This document shows positions 40,660-50,864 of a DNA stretch of 64,000 nucleotides, piece after piece. The notes under the pieces were generated by a model. The model had not been told where the DNA came from and did not search any database. It saw only the letters and a list, made by a program, of their open reading frames with translations. The translations under genes were made by a program, and so were the position numbers. Location of the stretch: assembly GCA_008360975.2 (NCBI GenBank), contig CM039211.1, forward strand, positions 9,322,713 to 9,386,712. The letters run 5' to 3'. Source of the stretch: Lichenostomus cassidix (lineage: Eukaryota; Chordata; Aves; Passeriformes; Meliphagidae). Every line of letters begins with the position of its first letter. Position 1 is the first letter of the stretch.

Positions 40660-41163
40660 AATTGTGAAGGCCAAGTCCTCCCTTAACAAGGTCAAGTCTT
40701 GGTGTTGTGTCTGGTTCAGGACAACCCTAGGGCCAGCCCAGGCTGGGGATGAACAGATGGAGAGCAGCCCTGCCCAGAAGGGCTTGGGGGTGCTGTGGGT
40801 GAGAGCTGGACATGAGCCAGCCATGGGCACTGCCAGCCCAGAAAGCAGAAGAAAAATGGAAGGAGACAATTTATAGGGGCATGTAGTGACAGGACAACAG
40901 GGAAAGGCTTAAAATTGGAAGAGAGTGGGTTCAGATCAGATGTTAGGAAGAAGTTCTGTACTGAGAGGGTGGTGAGGTCTTGGCACAGGTTGCCAGAGAA
41001 GGTATGGTTACCCCATCCCTGGAAGTGTTCAAGGCCAGTCTGGGTAGGGCTTTGAGCAACCTGGTCTGTGAACAGCGTCCCTACCCCCAGCACGGGTTTG
41101 GAACCAGGTGAACTTTAAGGTCCCTTCCATCTCAGGTCATTCTATAATTTTTATGATTCTGTG
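40660..41163 (+). mobile_element. CR1 LINE, 5'-truncated with internal deletion
   Basis: The left part (about 40680-40854) matches the C-terminal RT region of CR1 ORF2: the translation has an 'ESSP..KGLGVL' block and a frame-shifted 'HEP' to 'SPESRR' stretch corresponding to the family's 'ESSPEEKDLGVL' and 'ALAAQKA' region. The right part (from about 40885, 'gtagtgacaggacaac') is the CR1 3' end, running through 'gttaggaagaagttct', 'ggtgaggtcttggcacaggttgcc' type blocks to the 'tctataatttttatgattctgtg' 3' terminus. The few hundred bases that normally join these parts are missing. Frameshifts make it non-functional. The minus-strand frames here are antisense shadows. Confidence 0.9.
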
Positions 41164-44100
41164 TTTAGACCCTCTCACAGTCACAAGTCAGAGTTCTTAG
41201 GTGTAAACTGGTTTAAACTGGAGTCAAACCAACACAGCTGTTCTAGCATGATTAATTTTGAGTAACTTGGAAGGTAAGTTACTAGACCAAGGTTAAACCT
41301 CAAACTGTGATAGCACTACAGTGAAAAGATGCAACTATTAAACATAATCTGCTGCACTACTTTTCCATAAAGAAAGTTGGAAACTTAGGTTAATATATTA
41401 TGAGGGAAACATATAAGGTAAAAGAATAGATTTACACATAAAAAATTGCATATTCAATATGTGCATGTGGGTTTTTATTTTTGCTGAAAAAAATATATGT
41501 CTGCTTTATATTTACAACTGTCACCATCTTTCTTGCTTCATTTGAGATACTAATGATTTTAAGGCAAAATTGAACAACTTAATGGCCTGGAGATATTTAA
41601 TGAAATCACTTCAATTGTGACTTTCACTATATCTCCCCTAGACATTGAAGACTCTGTATAACAAGAGTAACATTTCACAGAAATTAATGATGCAGATTCT
41701 TACTTCTAGACTGTTTGCAAGACACTTGAAAAAAATATTTTTCTGCATCTTTGGGGAAAAAAAAAGCAGTAAAACAAGAATATTTTTTTTACTAAGGTAA
41801 GAAAGGAGAAGTGAAACCTCCAAGAACTGACAGAAGCCTTCCAGTTTATAACTCAACCTACTTCTACCTGCTTCAAATCACAGGAAAATCCCATCAGTTT
41901 TGATTTTTCTTCCAAAGCATTGCTTTTCCACCTTTTATTATTGAGACAAAAGCACGGAGATACTCTTTTAATTTAACAGTACTGATAGTGTTAACAATGA
42001 ATTGATCCATAAACTGGTGATTACTTATTCAGCAGAGTACAGATTACATTTACTATTCAAATAGGAACGGATTGTACAACAAGGTCTTTCTTATGTAGGT
42101 ATTTAATTTTCAGCTTCTTATTCCTATCCAGCACTGGGCAGTCCAGTTAGATATGTAAGGGCCTGGAGGCACGGAAATAAAAACAATTAATATCTATTGA
42201 TGACTGGGATGTAGGTGATAGATAATCTTTGACGGTAGGCAACAGAGATAACTTGAAAGTGTCCATACAAAAGAAAGAAGCAGAAAACCTGGAGAAAATA
42301 AAGAAATTGCTGGAGAAGGAAAATCACATATTTAATGAAAATTGTTCAGAGTATAGTTATGTTCTTTTAATTTCATGTAAAAGGAATTTTATAAGCTAAA
42401 TTTATATGTGATCATTTGAAGAATTAGATGTGGTTTTTCCTATGCATTTTTGTAACAATTGTAACTGTATATTTAAGGAAAAATCTGCTAAGGTTTCAAT
42501 GATAGTCTATGAAACAATTCCTTCTCCCATTTAAATTCTATTGTCACATATTGTGAACAATTGGAATAAAAATAATGCATCTTTTAAGCATTGGAAATGG
42601 CTGTCATGGATTTGTTAATGCAACATGGAAAGTAAGAAAGGAAACTTTCTAAGAGTATCCTTGATCAAGACGACTGTTACAAAATTCAGCAGTCATATTT
42701 GTATAAATATGCCTGAAATATTCCATTGGTTTTGTATGTGTCAGCCCTGAAATGAAGCTAATACTTAAAGATCTTCCAGCTCAATGTTAATTCCTGCCTC
42801 TAAGTTCTCACTCTGTTGAAGGCACTAACTTCAATCAGAGACCAAAATGTCCTTCTGTCTGTAGCCCTTTAACACTAAAAATGCATTTCTTCCTAAACCA
42901 CAACATTCAGTACCAGATAAAGCAATGGGCAGGTGTGTCTGACAACTCCATCTTGTGACACCGAATTTGTTCTCTGACTGGAGGATTCTCTCTGGCATTT
43001 TTTTCTGAATGATCTGCTGTGAAGCTTAAAGCTGGTCAGCTGGTCAGGTACATCTTTGTACAGAAGAGATGCCTCATGTGTCACTTCAGCCTATGAACTG
43101 GGAGTTTCAGCACCAAAGAACAAAATTCCTTTTTCTTCTGAGGTTCTTTTGTAAAAGAAGAGATGGAAGTTGACTGTATTTTTATGCTTACTATTTATAT
43201 ATCAACCAAATGCATAAAAATTTTTCATTTTAGATCTAAGAAAGTGCATTTGAAATCAACTAGGCCAAATGTAAGAAAGGAAGACTTAGTTACTCTGTGA
43301 TTTCTCCTGAAACGTTAAAGCAACCAAGAAGTAGTCTCGGCATTTTGCTGGGAAATGCAGAATTTCCCAGAGTATTCCGTTAATAAGCTTTTTTTCATTC
43401 AGCATGGCCATTAAGTACTGAACTTTAATATATGAGCCAAGGATTTTTTATGTTTTTGCAGCTTAATATGAGTCTATGCTATCCGAAAAGAATAGGTCTG
43501 GTGAAATATTTATTAATAGGAGTTCACATGGAGTAGGAATTCACATGATATTTAGGCTCACGAATTTTAAGTCTCCAATATTGATCAGTGGTGGTGATCA
43601 ATGTGTGGAGGAAATGCATACAAAATCTAAAATGTTCTGATTTTTTTCTATTGTCCAGTGTAAAAAAAATTAAAATTTCCTCTATTACAACATCTAAATT
43701 ACTGTGCTTTGTTAAATTAAAAACTTTCTTACATCTAATCACAACTGAAAATTTATGACTGCTTTGTCCTGTAATAAAATATTCAGTACCAGAATTACCA
43801 GCTGAATGACTCTTAGAAATAATAGGTTGTTTTCACTGTCTTGCATGTCATCATAAATTACTCTAACAAAATAAATGTATATTACATAATGATGAAATAT
43901 GATAAATGTGATTGGGAAAATAGCATTTTATTTTATTGAAAATATGAGTTTGTCCTGAGTGAGAGATATTTTCCTTTATTTCTCCGATATCAACAGTACA
44001 TTTGATGAAGATGGAGCTGTTGGAATAAGCTGGAAATGTTAATGATAAAGTTATGCTTATGAAATCTGTCAAGTATAAGCATTGTTTTACATGCAACAAA

Positions 44101-46535
44101 GAGATGGAGGACTGGGATTTTTTTTTTTTTTTAATCCTGGAGACATACTGAGGTGCTGGTACCAAAAACATACAAAATTCTTTGCATGAAAAAGATTTTC
44201 TAACATCATATTTTCATTTATATACATCTACATTGAGGAATTAAAATAACTTTCTAGAATAGAATCAGGAAGACTTCTCTGCAGCTGAGGTTAAGCAAAG
44301 GTTGTGATATTACAAATTAGAACTAAATAGGAGACTGATATTGAGAAACTGGAACCTTGTTAGCTATACTAATAATGAATCAAGTCTCTGAGACAAAGGG
44401 TCCCCAAAGGTGAGATAGCTGGAGTTTGAATACAAATGGCTGTATTATTATTAACACATCCATTCATGAAAGCAGGTTTGTAATACATATTTGAAACCAA
44501 GCTCTCAGGGAGATTAAGCAAAGTCTATGTAGATAAAGTGTATAGGGAGGGTGAGATGTATTTCTTTGGCTATAACTACTTTAATAAAATGACCTGACAG
44601 AAATATATCTCTCCATGAAAAATGTCACATTAAAAGAATATTGTTAAATTTTCAGTCAAATGGTGAAAAACAAGGAAAAACATGAAAATAGTATCACGCT
44701 AATACATTTACACAAAGAAGCAGTCTCTCGTTATGTTAAATACTTTGAGCCACGATTTTTTCTGAGCAAATGGTATGTGTTGTCACTTAATGGTCAGCTA
44801 TTCAACTTTTTATCCACAAGTGAAATGTAAAACTACATGTTTTCCAAATTCTGCTTTATAGACACATTTTTTACCTCACTCTTTTCCCCTGTACTAATTG
44901 ATAAATTAATAGAAAACTTCACAGGTATGTTTGTGCACTTTGGCTCACATTTCTTCTGAAAGATTTTTCCATTTATGAATGAGGAGCAGAGACCCAGAAA
45001 AAGATCTCATTTTAGGGCATCTAAAAGGAATTAAAGGGTTGTTGGTTTTGTTTGTTTATCTGTTGGTTTGTTTTTCCTTCCCTTAGTATTGCTATCTGCA
45101 GTATTGCCCAGTACTCCAGGTATTTAAAATACAGTTCCCAGTGACTTCACTTGCAGTTCTTGCACTTCTGAAAATTTTTGAGGAATGACAGTACGATCTG
45201 TTTTACTTGTTCTGGACTCCAGAGGGAGGTGCTCAGGTAATCACAGAAGAAGGGTACACATGTATTCCCTGTGTATATGTTTTTTTCCTATTTTTGTTTT
45301 CTCTATATCTTGTTGTTTATTTTCCAAAAAACTTCCTCCAGTTTTATCCTCTCCGTTTCCTTCCTGGACTGTTTCCAAAGCTGATTAATGAGTCTAAGTT
45401 TGCCCTTTGGGTAATTTCCAGCTCTTTTCTAAATTCTTTTTTTCCTCATCAGAAGTTTGGCTTTTAGTGTCCCACTTTTCATTGACATACCTTGTGTGTT
45501 CCATAGCAATTTCTGCCTGAGTCAATACAATAAATATCTGTTTTCAAAACAATAAGATGAGATAGTTGTCTCAAGCTGAAAACTACACCTCCAACTTTTT
45601 ACCTTCAACACTTGACTTTAAGTTAATATTTGTGACTATTGTCATTGTTGGTAGTACCACTGAGTCCTGTTCCACAAAAAATTTTCTTTTGTTCCTGCTC
45701 TTTTCAGGCTTCACCTGTTGGTTTAACTGCAAAATAAGACAATGAGCCCTTTTGCGCAGGAAAACATACAAGTGTAAAGTTGGACCCCCCTGACCAGTAT
45801 CTTAGCAGGTACTTTATCCCACCCACAGCTCACAAATAAATATTGCTGTTTACAAGAGGACACTTAAAATCCCTCAAGTTCCTAGTTTCAGCCATGTGAA
45901 AATGTACCTCTCTGAAGAAAGGAATACAAAGTTCACTGTGTGAGAGAGAGAATAGAAAGAACATGAAGTTGTAGGATGTATTTCCCCTGAGTGAGATTGT
46001 CCTACACTCTTAGAGTTTGCCTGGAGCAGAAACATAATCATCTTTTAATGCCTCCTTTAAAATAATTTAGTGACTTTGGTCAAATTTGTGTGAAGCTTTC
46101 ATGGACTGTTAAGAGATTCTGTGTGTATACACTGGACAATGTACTTTCCTACAAGTACAGTAGATCTAATTTCCAGTTTTGTCACAGTGAAACAAATCTT
46201 TTAGAATAGATTTTCAAGAGGAGTAATGTGATATGATATTGGTGCTTTGTGATAGAGACTAGTGACTGCCTGTGATAGAAGTAGACTGAATTCAGTGTCT
46301 GCAAATTCTATCCCAATCTTCTGACCAGGATACTTTGTAAATATTTCCTAGAGGAAGAATTTCAAAGAAGAGGGTCTGACAGCATCTTACTTGTAGGATC
46401 TGAACTGGCAAAACAGACAGAATAGAACACAGAGAGGGGTTGATTTGAGCTGCATATGGTATGTAGATTTTTCAAAAATGAAGCAGTTTCTATCTGTAGA
46501 AGATTTTAGTTTTTCAATTTTTCATCTTTAGTATT
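41164..46535. other. AT-rich non-coding stretch, no gene seen
   Basis: No exon, RNA gene or mobile element recognised. There is a T15 run at 44118-44132 and a GT/T-rich patch near 45040-45080. Confidence 0.65.
44118..44132. repeat. Poly(T) 15 run
   Basis: Fifteen consecutive T. It could be the reversed A-tail of a decayed minus-strand insertion, but no element body is visible. Confidence 0.85.
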
Positions 46536-47112
46536 TGTACTGGGTCTGTCTGGGATGAAATTGCAAAGTTAGCTTTTTTCATGGTAGCTTGTATGGCACT
46601 GTGCTTTGCATTTGTGGCTCAACCAGCAGTGATAATATGCCAGTGTCTGGATACTGCTGGAATGTTTAATGTCAAGACTTTCTTTTCTCTGCTCAGTCCC
46701 AACAGGAACAGGTATGATGTGAGAAGTGGCTGAGATGGGCACAGTCTGACAGCTGTGACAGCTAACACAAGCTAACCAAAGGGATATTCCATACCATTTT
46801 GCATTGTGCCCAAGCAATAAAGGAGAAGAAAGTGGGATATTGGTGGCTGGGGTATTTGTCTTCCTATTTTGTGTGCTGAGGTGCCATGCACCTGGAAGTG
46901 GGTGAACATCTGCCTGTCAGTGGAAAGTAGTGAGTGAATTTGTCTCTTTGGCTCTACTTGCATGAATGGCTTTTATCCTCCTTATCAAACTGTCATTATA
47001 TTAGATGATGGTTTTGTTGTTTTCTTTTTATTTTTCCCCCTCATCCCCTGGGGTAAGGGAATATGAATGAAAGGAAGAGTGTTGGGCTACCATCTGGACT
47101 AAATCCACTGCA
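46536..47112 (+). mobile_element. Solo LTR, avian ERVL-type endogenous retrovirus
   Basis: Starts 'tgtactgggtctg' and ends 'atccactgca'. Collinear blocks match an abundant avian ERVL-type LTR I recall: 'gctaaccaaagggatattcc' then 'ataccat', a 'caataaagg' at the usual TATA position, 'gtatttgtcttcc', 'gtgaacatctgcctg', 'gtggaaagtagtgagtgaatt', 'ggcttttatcctccttatcaaactgtc', and a decayed 'tttccccctcatcccctgggg' tail. Flanks gtatt (46531-46535) and acatt (47113-47117) could be a 5-bp target duplication with two transitions. The consensus AATAAA/ATTAAA and TATA motifs are mutated, so it is probably old and inactive. Minus-strand frames here are antisense. Confidence 0.85.
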
Positions 47113-47903
47113 ACATTTAAGATAGAACTTTGGCAAAATTTAAACATCATAATAATTTTTTATATTGTTTTGGGGATGAGTCTTTAATTATAGTGTCAGC
47201 TTCTCACTTTTTGTCATTTAGGAAAAAGATCTAATTAGTGTAGATCTCCATTCAAAGTTAGATCTGCAAATGGAGACTTTTTTTGAGTTTTATATTGCCT
47301 GAACTGAGTCTTGCTGTGGCTCCAAACAGAAGACCTTCTTCCCACCTTCTCAGCACACTTGTGAACTTTTTGTTAGATGAAGAGAGTGAAGATGAGAACA
47401 ATATTATGTGATAGCATAAACATAAAATCTCAACAAGTGGGAGGAAGAAAGTTTCAGTAGAGAAAAAATAATATATACATGCTTGAAGCAAAAGGAGATA
47501 TGTGTCTATGAGCATGTATATTTTAACAAAGGCTGTCTGTACAAGCTGCGTAGGCAATCTCTCTTCAAATCCTTGTGGAACAGTTTAATCACAAAACCAA
47601 CCTTATTACCATATGTTCTCAACTTGACCTAGAAATTCTAAATAACTGAATACTTTAATAGATTTTAAATAATTTCATTTTATATTATTGTTGTCTTAAA
47701 ATAACCAAGGGTACTGATGTCTCAAGAGGTCAAGCCTTGCTCTGAATGGCAGTGTCAAAATATTTCTCCCAATAATGCATATTATTGAAATATGACTTTC
47801 AGTATAGTGTATTTGATTTCTTTAATGATTTAATACTGCCAATTCTGTCAATGTGATTCAAGTAAATGGACTAATTTGAATTGACAATATTCTGCTTTAT
47901 GGA
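47113..47903. other. AT-rich spacer between two LTRs
   Basis: About 790 bases of unremarkable AT-rich sequence. A 99-codon minus-strand frame at 47258-47557 has no recognisable features and is probably chance. Confidence 0.6.
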
Positions 47904-48771
47904 TGTCAGGGGTTGGGGACATTGGAATTTTCTCTCCATTCCTGTTACTAAGCTGGGTGATTAGAGCCATCAACTCTTTTGTAAGACACAAAAGGGTGTG
48001 CAGGGCGGGGCAGGGGAAGGAAGGAGCCGTTTTGGAATTGGCTCTCTCGTCGTTTGGACACCGACAGGAGAGGCTGCTCCTTGCTGCTGGCTGGGACCAC
48101 AGGAAAATCCAGCTGTGCTCTGTTTTCTCCTCCTGGCTGGGTGAGCTTTGATTCAACCTCTTTCCCACTGGGAAGTGCACGCTTTATGGGCTTCGTTTTC
48201 TTGCAGTAGCTGCCGGGAGAGTCCGGCTGCCTCTGCCGCCTGCCCCGCTTTGCTGCTTTGCAGCGTCTGCTGTGACTGCAGAAATCCTTGCTACCTTGCT
48301 GGCTAGCTGGGAGAGCCAGCCCCCTGCCCCCCCTGCCGCTCCGTTCGCCGCTCTGAGCTGCCTGCTGCCCTGCCTGCTTCTCAGCCTGCCCACCATTACC
48401 AGCTGTGGGAGGCTGACCTGACCCTGCGCCACAGCGCCACCTGCAGCCTCTTGGCAGTCATTGCACTTGCCCTGCCTGGCCAGGAGCTCAACAGGACCTG
48501 TGCTGTTTTTTTTCGACCGTGATTACACCACACGGAAAAGTTATCTGCTATTGGTTATAGAACCTGGTTTCTGGTTCTATTTGTGGTTTTTAGTATTGTT
48601 ATTGCTTGTTTATAGATACTAGTAAAGAACTGTTATTCCTTTTCCCATACCTCTGCCTGAAAGCCCTTAATTTCAAAATTAAAACAGTTCAGAGGGAAGG
48701 GAAATCACATTCTCTGTCGTAAGGGAGGGTTCAACCTCTCTTAGCAGACACCTGTCTTTCAAACCACGACA
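47904..48771 (+). mobile_element. Solo LTR, passerine ERVL-type endogenous retrovirus
   Basis: About 868 bp, from TGTCAGG to 'accacgaca'. The 3' half matches a passerine ERVL-type LTR: 'gttatctgctattggttat', 'agaacctggtttctggttct', 'tatagatactagtaaagaac', 'cctctgcctgaaagccc', and 'agcagacacctgtctttc' near the end. The middle (about 48190-48480) is CTG/GCC-rich, as in that family, and makes a conspicuous GC peak. The A-rich signal is AGTAAA (48621-48626) rather than AATAAA. Flanks atgga and actga match at 3 of 5 positions, so the target duplication is decayed or the boundary is slightly off. No internal retroviral sequence follows. Confidence 0.85.
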
Positions 48772-49169
48772 ACTGATCACTACTTAAAGCATGCATCCAC
48801 TAAAATCTTGCTGCAAATATTCATTTAGTACTTTAGGCATGCTTTATTAGATCTGTGACACTCCCATGAATTTTAGTCTTACAGTTTATCAACATTATTT
48901 TCATTGTTTTTACCCAGAAAATGTTACAAACCCTCACAATACGTTGTTTAGTAATTTGTTTAGTAATTATATTGATGTGGGATGCTGTCATGGTTTAGAA
49001 CACTGGCCAAATACCAGGCATCCACAACATCTACTCACTGTCCCCTGCCACAGCTGCGCAGAGGAGAGGAAAGAAAGTTAACACACAAAGGGGGTCATGA
49101 GTTGAGATAAGGAACCAGGAGAAAAACTCTGCGAGGACAAAACAGGCTCACCCTAAAGTTACAAAGGGA

Positions 49170-49175
49170 TTTATT
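49170..49175 (-). promoter_or_regulatory. LTR polyadenylation signal (minus strand)
   Basis: TTTATT on the plus strand reads AATAAA on the minus strand, in the R region of the interrupted ERVL-type LTR and about 185 bases from its 3' end. Confidence 0.6.
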
Positions 49176-49931
49176 ACTAACAGAGTCAGAGGAGCATAAT
49201 GAGAAGTAAAATAAACCCTTTAGACATCATTTCTCCTCTCAACCCAACCCCTCCCTCCTTTCCACCAACAGTGTAGGGTGGGACAGGGTGTGGGGGTTTT
49301 GGTCAGTTCATCACCAAGGTTTTTCTTCCGCTGCTCAGGGAGTCCTTCTCCTGCTGCTCCTTGGGGTCCTTCCCACAGGAGACAATTCTCTGTGAACTCC
49401 TCCAGTGTGGGTCCATCTCATGAGCAGCATGTCAGAGACTGAAATAGTTCATGCCTCAAACACTGATATAAAGTTTTGTTCATTATAACAAAAAAGTGTA
49501 TAAAGAAGCTACAATCAAAGAAGCCGCCCTGAAGATACCTGACTGGGCCTTTGGACTGGAAGTCAGACTGCTGAGATTAGATAAAGGAAAACCTCTTGCT
49601 CAGTCATCTCGGGCTGAGGGAAAGGAATGCATCCACAAAGGTCAAAGCCACCAGCTGCAATGAGAATCATCCCCGGCTGAGTATTGGGGTGGAGGAAGAG
49701 CACAGCTCACAGAAGCCAGGTTTACACAAACTGGCCCAGCTGTGGAACCCCCAACCCCACAGGCCACATCCACGGGACTTTCATGTGAGAGGCAGCTGAG
49801 GGGGAGTCACAATCCATCACAGACCCCGCAAAGCTCTAGGCCTTGCACCGCAGGAGTGCATGTGATGCAAGCAGAGTGTGCTGCTAAAGACTGCACCCTC
49901 CCCTGGGAGGACATTGCCCCTGGCCTGAGTG

Positions 49932-49939
49932 TATATTAA
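49932..49939 (+). promoter_or_regulatory. LTR TATA-like box
   Basis: TATATTAA in the nested class II LTR, about 190 bases before its AATAAA. Confidence 0.5.
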
Positions 49940-50120
49940 CCCATGGGATTCTATGCTTTCAGGGGGGACCACCACCACCAAGAAGACCAGCTGGAGAGGA
50001 TCAATGCGACATTGTTGGGATCCATGGATGGTGATATTTTCTTTCTCCCTCTTTCTGTCCCTCTACCTCTTTTCCTACTTCTCCTTTTCTCTCTTTTTCT
50101 CTCTCTCATACTTGCTATCA

Positions 50121-50126
50121 AATAAA
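50121..50126 (+). promoter_or_regulatory. LTR polyadenylation signal AATAAA
   Basis: A canonical signal in the nested class II LTR, directly after the pyrimidine tract and about 80 bases before the LTR end. Confidence 0.65.
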
Positions 50127-50212
50127 ACCCATACTATTGACTGGCATATTGCACCTTAATTTGGGCAGAGGTATTTCCAAAGAACCTTAATATTCGGATC
50201 ATAACACAGCAG

Positions 50213-50230
50213 CACACACACACACACACA
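50213..50230. repeat. (CA)n microsatellite
   Basis: A short CA run that begins at the right-hand copy of the gcagca duplication. It belongs to the interrupted ERVL-type LTR, or expanded there after the nested insertion. Confidence 0.85.
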
Positions 50231-50669
50231 CATGCTGCTGCAATGGGAGCTCCTCCCATGGGCAGACAGTCCTTCTGAAACTGCCACAGTGTGGGTCACT
50301 ATCCACAGGGTGCAGACCTCCAAGGCCAGGCTGTTCCATCTTGGGAGCAAGGCCTCTCTCTCCATTGTGTCTCCCACCAGATCACAGCCTCCTCCAGGCA
50401 TCCACCTGCTCTGGTGTGGGCACCTCCCCATGGGCTGTGAGTGAATCTCTGCATCCCCCATGGTCCCCATGGGCTGCAGGAGCACAGCTGCTTCACCATG
50501 GTCTCACCACAGCCAGCAGAGGAAACTTGGCTCCAGCGCCTGGAGCACCTCCTGCCTCACCTTCTCCACTGACCTTGCTGTCTCCATGCTGTTTTCCCTC
50601 ACATGTTCTCACCTACCCCTCCTTCTGTGCCTAGAAAGAACTGAGTGTGCCCATTGTTTTGATTTCTTC

Positions 50670-50678
50670 TTAAATATG
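50670..50678 (-). promoter_or_regulatory. LTR TATA-like box (minus strand)
   Basis: Reads 'catatttaa' on the minus strand within an 'acatatttaagaag' context, a typical core promoter block of avian ERVL LTRs. Transcription would run leftward. Confidence 0.5.
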
Positions 50679-50864
50679 TTATCAAAGAGGTGTAGCCAAC
50701 CTTGCTAATTGACCCAGCCTTGGCCACCGGCATGGCTATCTTTAGAGACATCAGCGATTGGCTCTGCTGGACATGGTGAAAACTTCCAGAAGGTTCTCAC
50801 AGGAGCCATCTTTGCAGGCCCCCCCACTACCAAAACCTGGGCCAAGCAAAACCAACACAGATGC

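Larger units (their letters stand above)
49430..50208 (+). mobile_element. Nested solo LTR, class II (ERVK-like)
   Basis: A 779-bp element from 'tgtcagagactg' to 'cataacaca', with a perfect 6-bp target duplication, gcagca, at 49424-49429 and 50209-50214. It lies inside the minus-strand ERVL-type LTR, whose two halves resume on either side. Plus-strand signals are TATATTAA (49932-49939) and AATAAA (50121-50126), and a long pyrimidine tract (about 50036-50108) precedes the polyA signal. The 6-bp duplication and layout indicate class II. It is younger than the element it interrupts. The 97-codon and shorter frames here are spurious. Confidence 0.9.
48986..50859 (-). mobile_element. Solo LTR, avian ERVL-type, interrupted by a second LTR
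   Basis: Ends are TG (48986) and CA (50859), with a perfect 5-bp target duplication, gatgc, at 48981-48985 and 50860-50864. Five bases is the ERVL norm. Read on the minus strand it has an 'acatatttaagaag' TATA region (about 50670), a block of G/C-rich 'ccatggggaccatgg' type repeats, an AATAAA (49170-49175), and a tail ending 'tctaaaccatgaca', all as in a common avian ERVL LTR. The segment 49430-50208 plus one duplicated hexamer is a later insertion; without it the LTR is about 1,089 bp. The many short frames on both strands in this span are not genes. Confidence 0.9.

Noticed and set aside
40716..41093. 125-codon minus-strand frame
   Set aside because: Antisense shadow of the plus-strand CR1 at 40660-41163.
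47848..48432. Pair of minus-strand frames in a GC peak
   Set aside because: They lie within the plus-strand ERVL-type LTR 47904-48771.
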